Below, piece by piece: positions 14,497 through 17,254 of a stretch of 17,254 nt of DNA. Source of the stretch: Polaromonas sp. UBA5171 (GTDB taxonomy: Bacteria > Pseudomonadota > Gammaproteobacteria > Burkholderiales > Burkholderiaceae_C); the NCBI GenBank assembly GCA_002413395.1, contig DHWX01000133.1, positions 1 through 17,254 on the forward strand, in the 5' to 3' direction. How positions within the stretch are numbered: position 1 is the stretch's first letter; the number at the start of each line of letters is the position of its first letter. The position numbers were made by a program, and so were the translations under genes. The notes under the pieces are model-generated. The model was not told the origin of the DNA and ran no database searches. It worked only from the letters and a program-made list of their open reading frames with translations.

Positions 14497-16445
14497 GCGC
14501 TGTCTCGCCCACCATTTCCGACAGTGCGTTGCGTATTGCCCTGGTTGGCAACCCCAATTGTGGCAAGACCGCCCTCTTTAACCTGCTCACCGGAGCACGC
14601 CAGAAAGTGGCCAACTACGCCGGGGTGACGGTGGAGCGCAAAGAGGGCCGCGCCCGGCTCCCCGACGGCCGCGAGATCGCCGTGATGGACTTGCCGGGTA
14701 CCTACAGTCTGAACCCGGCGACAACAGATGAAGCGGTCGCGCACGACGTGGTGATGGGCCTGCGCAAAGGAGAAATTCCGCCTGATGGCATCATCGCCGT
14801 GGTCGATGCCACCAACCTGCGCATGAACCTGCGTCTGGTGCTGCAACTGCATGCGCTCGGCCGACCCATGGTGTTGGCGCTCAACATAATGGACGTGGCA
14901 CGTGCCCGCGGCTTGCAGATCGACATTGCGCGACTTTCAGCCGAACTGGGCATGCCGGTGATTGAAACCATCGCCGTGCACAACCCCTGGTTCGGCGCAT
15001 GGCGGGGCAAAGCCAATGAGAGCGGACGCGACGCGTTACTGCTGGCGGCCCAAGATGCATTTTCCGCCCGAAATCATGAGGTTTTTATGCCTTCCCCCCT
15101 TGTCAAACAAGGGCAGTCAACGATTAAAACAAGAGCAAGCTTAGCGCCCAATACCGCCGCGCTGCAGGCCCAGGTCAGGGCCATTCTGGCGGTGGCAGTG
15201 CCAAATGCCGGTCAGGTCAAACGCTTTAACCACCGCATCGATGCGCTGGTCATGCACCCGGTGCTCGGCCTTGCGCTGCTGGCCATCGTGCTGTTCCTGA
15301 TTTTCCAGGCTGTGTTTGCCTGGGCCAACCTGCCAATGAACCTGATCAAGGAGGCCGTTGCGGCAATCGGTGTGCTTGTTCAACACAGTCTGGCGCCCGG
15401 CCTGCTGCAAAGCCTGCTGGTCGATGGCATCGTCGCTGGCGTTGGCAGTGTGCTGGTGTTCCTGCCACAGATTGTGATCCTGTTTTTCTTCATCCTGCTG
15501 CTGGAAGACTCAGGCTATCTGCCGCGCGCCGCCTTTCTGCTCGACAACGTGATGGGCAAGGTCGGGCTGTCGGGCCGCGCCTTCATTCCGCTGTTATCGA
15601 GCTTTGCCTGCGCCATTCCCGGCATCATGGCCACGCGCACCATTCCGCATTGGCGCGACCGGCTGGCCACCATCATGATTGCGCCGCTGATGACCTGTTC
15701 AGCGCGGCTGCCGCTGTATGCGTTGCTGATCGGCGCCTTCATTCCGGACCGCAAGCTTGGCCTGTTCAATCTGCAGGGCCTGACCCTGTTTGGGCTCTAC
15801 CTGATGGGCATTGTCTCGGCAATGACCGTAGCCTGGATCTTCAAACGGACCTGGGCCAAGAGCAGCTACCAGCCACTGATGCTGGAACTGCCGCCTTATC
15901 GCCTGCCCAATCTGCGCAACCTGCTGCTCGGCCTGTGGCAGCGCGTGCAGATATTCATCCAGCGCGTCGGCACCATTATTTTTGCACTGATGGTGGTGCT
16001 GTGGTTTCTGGCAACCTTTCCCAGTCCGCCCGACGGCGCCACCGACGCTGCCATCCAGTACAGCTTTGCCGGCATGATTGGCAAGGCGCTTGAAGTGGTG
16101 TTCGCGCCGATTGGCTTCAACTGGCAGATTTCAATCGCACTGGTGCCCGGCATGGCCGCGCGCGAGATAGCCGTTGGCGCTCTGGGCACGGTCTATTCGC
16201 TGTCGGCTACGGGCCAAACCGCCCAGGCTCTGAGCCCGCTGATTGCCAAAAGCTGGTCCACGGCCACCGCCTATTCGCTGCTGGCCTGGTATGTGTTTGC
16301 GCCGCAATGCATTTCGACGCTGGCCGTGGTCAAGCGCGAAACCAACTCCTGGCGCCACCCGTTGCTGATGGCGGGCTACCTGTTTGCGCTGGCCTATGCC
16401 GCCGCGTTCATCACCTACCGCGCCGCGCTGGCGCTGACCACATGA
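14493..16445 (+). CDS. feoB: Ferrous iron transport protein B
   Basis: Inner-membrane Fe(II) transporter with an N-terminal G domain; 650 aa, shorter than the E. coli form (about 770) but usual for a compact FeoB. G1 is GNPNCGKTALFN (19-30), G2 the T46 region (AGVTVERKEG), G3 DLPGTY (66-71), G4 NIMD (131-134). The membrane part begins near 255 with two Gate regions; the conserved CSARLPLYALLIGAFIP (402-418) carries the Cys implicated in iron passage, and PGIMATRTI (376-384) is also conserved. An unusual low-GC stretch with a hairpin lies in the linker (about residues 195-220). Start and stop overlap neighbours as ATGA on both sides, so feoA, feoB and the next gene are translationally coupled. 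Confidence 0.96.
   Translation: MSAVSPTISDSALRIALVGNPNCGKTALFNLLTGARQKVANYAGVTVERKEGRARLPDGREIAVMDLPGTYSLNPATTDEAVAHDVVMGLRKGEIPPDGIIAVVDATNLRMNLRLVLQLHALGRPMVLALNIMDVARARGLQIDIARLSAELGMPVIETIAVHNPWFGAWRGKANESGRDALLLAAQDAFSARNHEVFMPSPLVKQGQSTIKTRASLAPNTAALQAQVRAILAVAVPNAGQVKRFNHRIDALVMHPVLGLALLAIVLFLIFQAVFAWANLPMNLIKEAVAAIGVLVQHSLAPGLLQSLLVDGIVAGVGSVLVFLPQIVILFFFILLLEDSGYLPRAAFLLDNVMGKVGLSGRAFIPLLSSFACAIPGIMATRTIPHWRDRLATIMIAPLMTCSARLPLYALLIGAFIPDRKLGLFNLQGLTLFGLYLMGIVSAMTVAWIFKRTWAKSSYQPLMLELPPYRLPNLRNLLLGLWQRVQIFIQRVGTIIFALMVVLWFLATFPSPPDGATDAAIQYSFAGMIGKALEVVFAPIGFNWQISIALVPGMAAREIAVGALGTVYSLSATGQTAQALSPLIAKSWSTATAYSLLAWYVFAPQCISTLAVVKRETNSWRHPLLMAGYLFALAYAAAFITYRAALALTT
15097..15113. repeat. 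Hairpin inside the feoB linker
   Basis: A perfect 7-bp inverted repeat, CCCTTGT and ACAAGGG, with a 3-nt loop lies within feoB, in a region richer in A and T than the flanks (about 15075-15150). It encodes hydrophilic residues between the G domain and the membrane domain, where insertions are tolerated. It could be an in-frame remnant of a small palindromic repeat. Confidence 0.45.
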
Positions 16446-16717
16446 CCCAGCAGTTACCCGAAGCCCTGCTGGTCTACACGCTGGTCGCGTTGTGCGCAAT
16501 GTATTGCCTCTGGACCTTCCTGCCGGCCAGTCTGAAGCGACGCGCGGCGGCCTGGCTGATGACCCGGTTTACAGGTTTGCAGGACTCGCGGACCTTGCGG
16601 ACGCTGGCGCAGCAACAAGCCGGCTGCAGCTCTGGCTGCGACAGTTGCAGCCAGAGTGTCGGCCGGTCGACCCAGCGCGCCAGCGAACACACGATCAAAC
16701 TGGTCAAGCACCGTTAA
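16442..16717 (+). CDS. FeoB-associated Cys-rich small membrane protein
   Basis: 91 aa, with one N-terminal membrane helix (about residues 7-28, LLVYTLVALCAMYCLWTFLP), a basic amphipathic middle (LKRRAAAWLMTRF), and a C-terminal cysteine cluster C62-x3-C66-x2-C69 in GCSSGCDSC. Small FeoB-linked membrane proteins with such clusters occur in many bacteria (FeoB_associated and DUF6587-type families); I assign it by position and architecture, not by a search. The cysteines could bind iron or an Fe-S cluster or act as a redox sensor, which is inference. The ATG overlaps the feoB stop (ATGA). It occupies the feoC place but is not a helix-turn-helix FeoC. Confidence 0.8.
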   Translation: MTQQLPEALLVYTLVALCAMYCLWTFLPASLKRRAAAWLMTRFTGLQDSRTLRTLAQQQAGCSSGCDSCSQSVGRSTQRASEHTIKLVKHR

Positions 16718-16772
16718 ACTTGGGTAACTCTCTGGAACGCTTGCGTCCCTGCGGGCTCCAACCCATTTTCCG

Positions 16773-17254
16773 ATGAACGCCGCCTGCCCCAGCGCCACTG
16801 CCCAGCCCCCAAACATTGCAAGCCAGTCCCACGGTCGCAATGCCGTGATTGCGCTGGTAGTGGTGACGCTGCACGCAGGATTTATCTGGGCTCTGCAAAG
16901 CGGCCCGCCGAGGACTACCACGGAGCTACTGGTGCCCGCCGAGGTGCTGGCGCAGTTTGTCGACCCTCCCGTGCCCAGCGCGGAACCCGTAGCGCCTTCG
17001 CCGCCCACCCCGGTCAGGCGAAAAAATGCAGTTGCAAAACCGATCGCCCGGCCGCAACCGCAGCTGCTCGCCATTGCCGACGCCCTCCCCTCACCCAACG
17101 CGCCAACGAATGCCGTAACACCACTGCCCGCGCCGGCTGCTCCTGACCCTGTGGCTGCAGCGCCTGCCATGCCTGCCGGACCAACTGCTCCGGCGGTGGT
17201 GCAACTGCCGTCAAACAATGCCAACTACCTGCAAAATCCGAAACCGCCTTACCC
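16773..17254 (+). CDS. tonB: Energy transducer TonB, 3' end missing
   Basis: 160 codons are present before the window edge. The architecture is TonB-like: a short cytoplasmic N-terminus, one membrane helix (about residues 23-41, AVIALVVVTLHAGFIWAL), and a long Pro/Ala-rich periplasmic spacer (about 55-145). The last residues, LPSNNANYLQNPKPPYP, match the start of the C-terminal TonB domain that contacts outer-membrane receptors. It would pass proton-motive force from ExbB-ExbD to siderophore or heme receptors. No good ribosome binding site precedes the ATG, and an in-frame TAA at 16725 limits any upstream start. It begins 55 nt after the Cys-rich gene, with no promoter or Fur box seen between, so it may be read with feo. 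Confidence 0.88.
   Translation, partial: MNAACPSATAQPPNIASQSHGRNAVIALVVVTLHAGFIWALQSGPPRTTTELLVPAEVLAQFVDPPVPSAEPVAPSPPTPVRRKNAVAKPIARPQPQLLAIADALPSPNAPTNAVTPLPAPAAPDPVAAAPAMPAGPTAPAVVQLPSNNANYLQNPKPPY

Noticed and set aside
16454..17224. Minus-strand frame of 256 codons
   Set aside because: Antisense to the Cys-rich gene and tonB; the Gly/Ala/Ser/Thr-rich product is the reverse of the Pro-rich TonB spacer.
1..17254. Defence system, prophage, CRISPR or integrative element
   Set aside because: Every sizeable gene is assigned to a housekeeping or transport family, with no integrase, transposase, nuclease module, tRNA-att site or spacer array.

Overview
This window looks like chromosome of a betaproteobacterium in the Burkholderiales, most likely Comamonadaceae of the Rhodoferax/Polaromonas type. 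The basis is protein-level resemblance (recalled, not searched), GC-rich coding, the betaproteobacterial order rpsF-priB-rpsR-rplI followed by dnaB, and a small Burkholderiales-type FeoB with a Cys-rich partner gene. Nearly everything is conventional housekeeping and metal-transport content. I see no phage, IS element, CRISPR array, rRNA or tRNA.

Layout. (1) 1-3363, minus strand: rpsF, priB, rpsR and rplI form an operon with a clear sigma70 promoter (TATAAT near 3334) and a strong intrinsic terminator (about 1725-1752). dnaB follows as a separate unit; its upstream region carries a consensus DnaA box in a helically phased array. (2) 3457-6794, minus strand: a YggT-like membrane protein, a TPR protein, a DUF4212 small symporter subunit and a large sodium:solute symporter of the VC_2705 type, tightly packed (ATGA overlap; 2-nt gap before a GTG start). 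(3) 6938-10337: divergent ppsA (PEP synthase, minus) and ppsR (its bifunctional kinase/phosphorylase, plus), an enzyme and its dedicated regulator. (4) 10440-13919: the molybdate operon modABC (minus) divergent from its regulator modE (plus). A palindromic ModE-type operator lies between them. (5) 14099-17254, plus: a Fur box, then feoA, feoB and a small Cys-rich FeoB-associated membrane protein chained by ATGA overlaps, then a tonB-like gene cut off by the window end.

How the genes work together. Region 1 couples ribosomal protein synthesis with primosome and helicase functions. Regions 2 and 3 may form a carboxylate module: if the symporter imports acetate, pyruvate or a similar substrate, PpsA would route pyruvate to PEP. 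That is inference from adjacency. Region 4 is a self-contained molybdate uptake and sensing unit. Region 5 is Fe(II) uptake under probable Fur control, with a TonB energy transducer close behind.

The points most worth a second look are the phased DnaA-box array before dnaB, a canonical EF-hand loop plus a long hydrophilic insert in the symporter, the three-half-site ModE operator, the hairpin-bearing insert inside the FeoB linker, and the tonB gene next to feo. I did not find a convincing new biological system.
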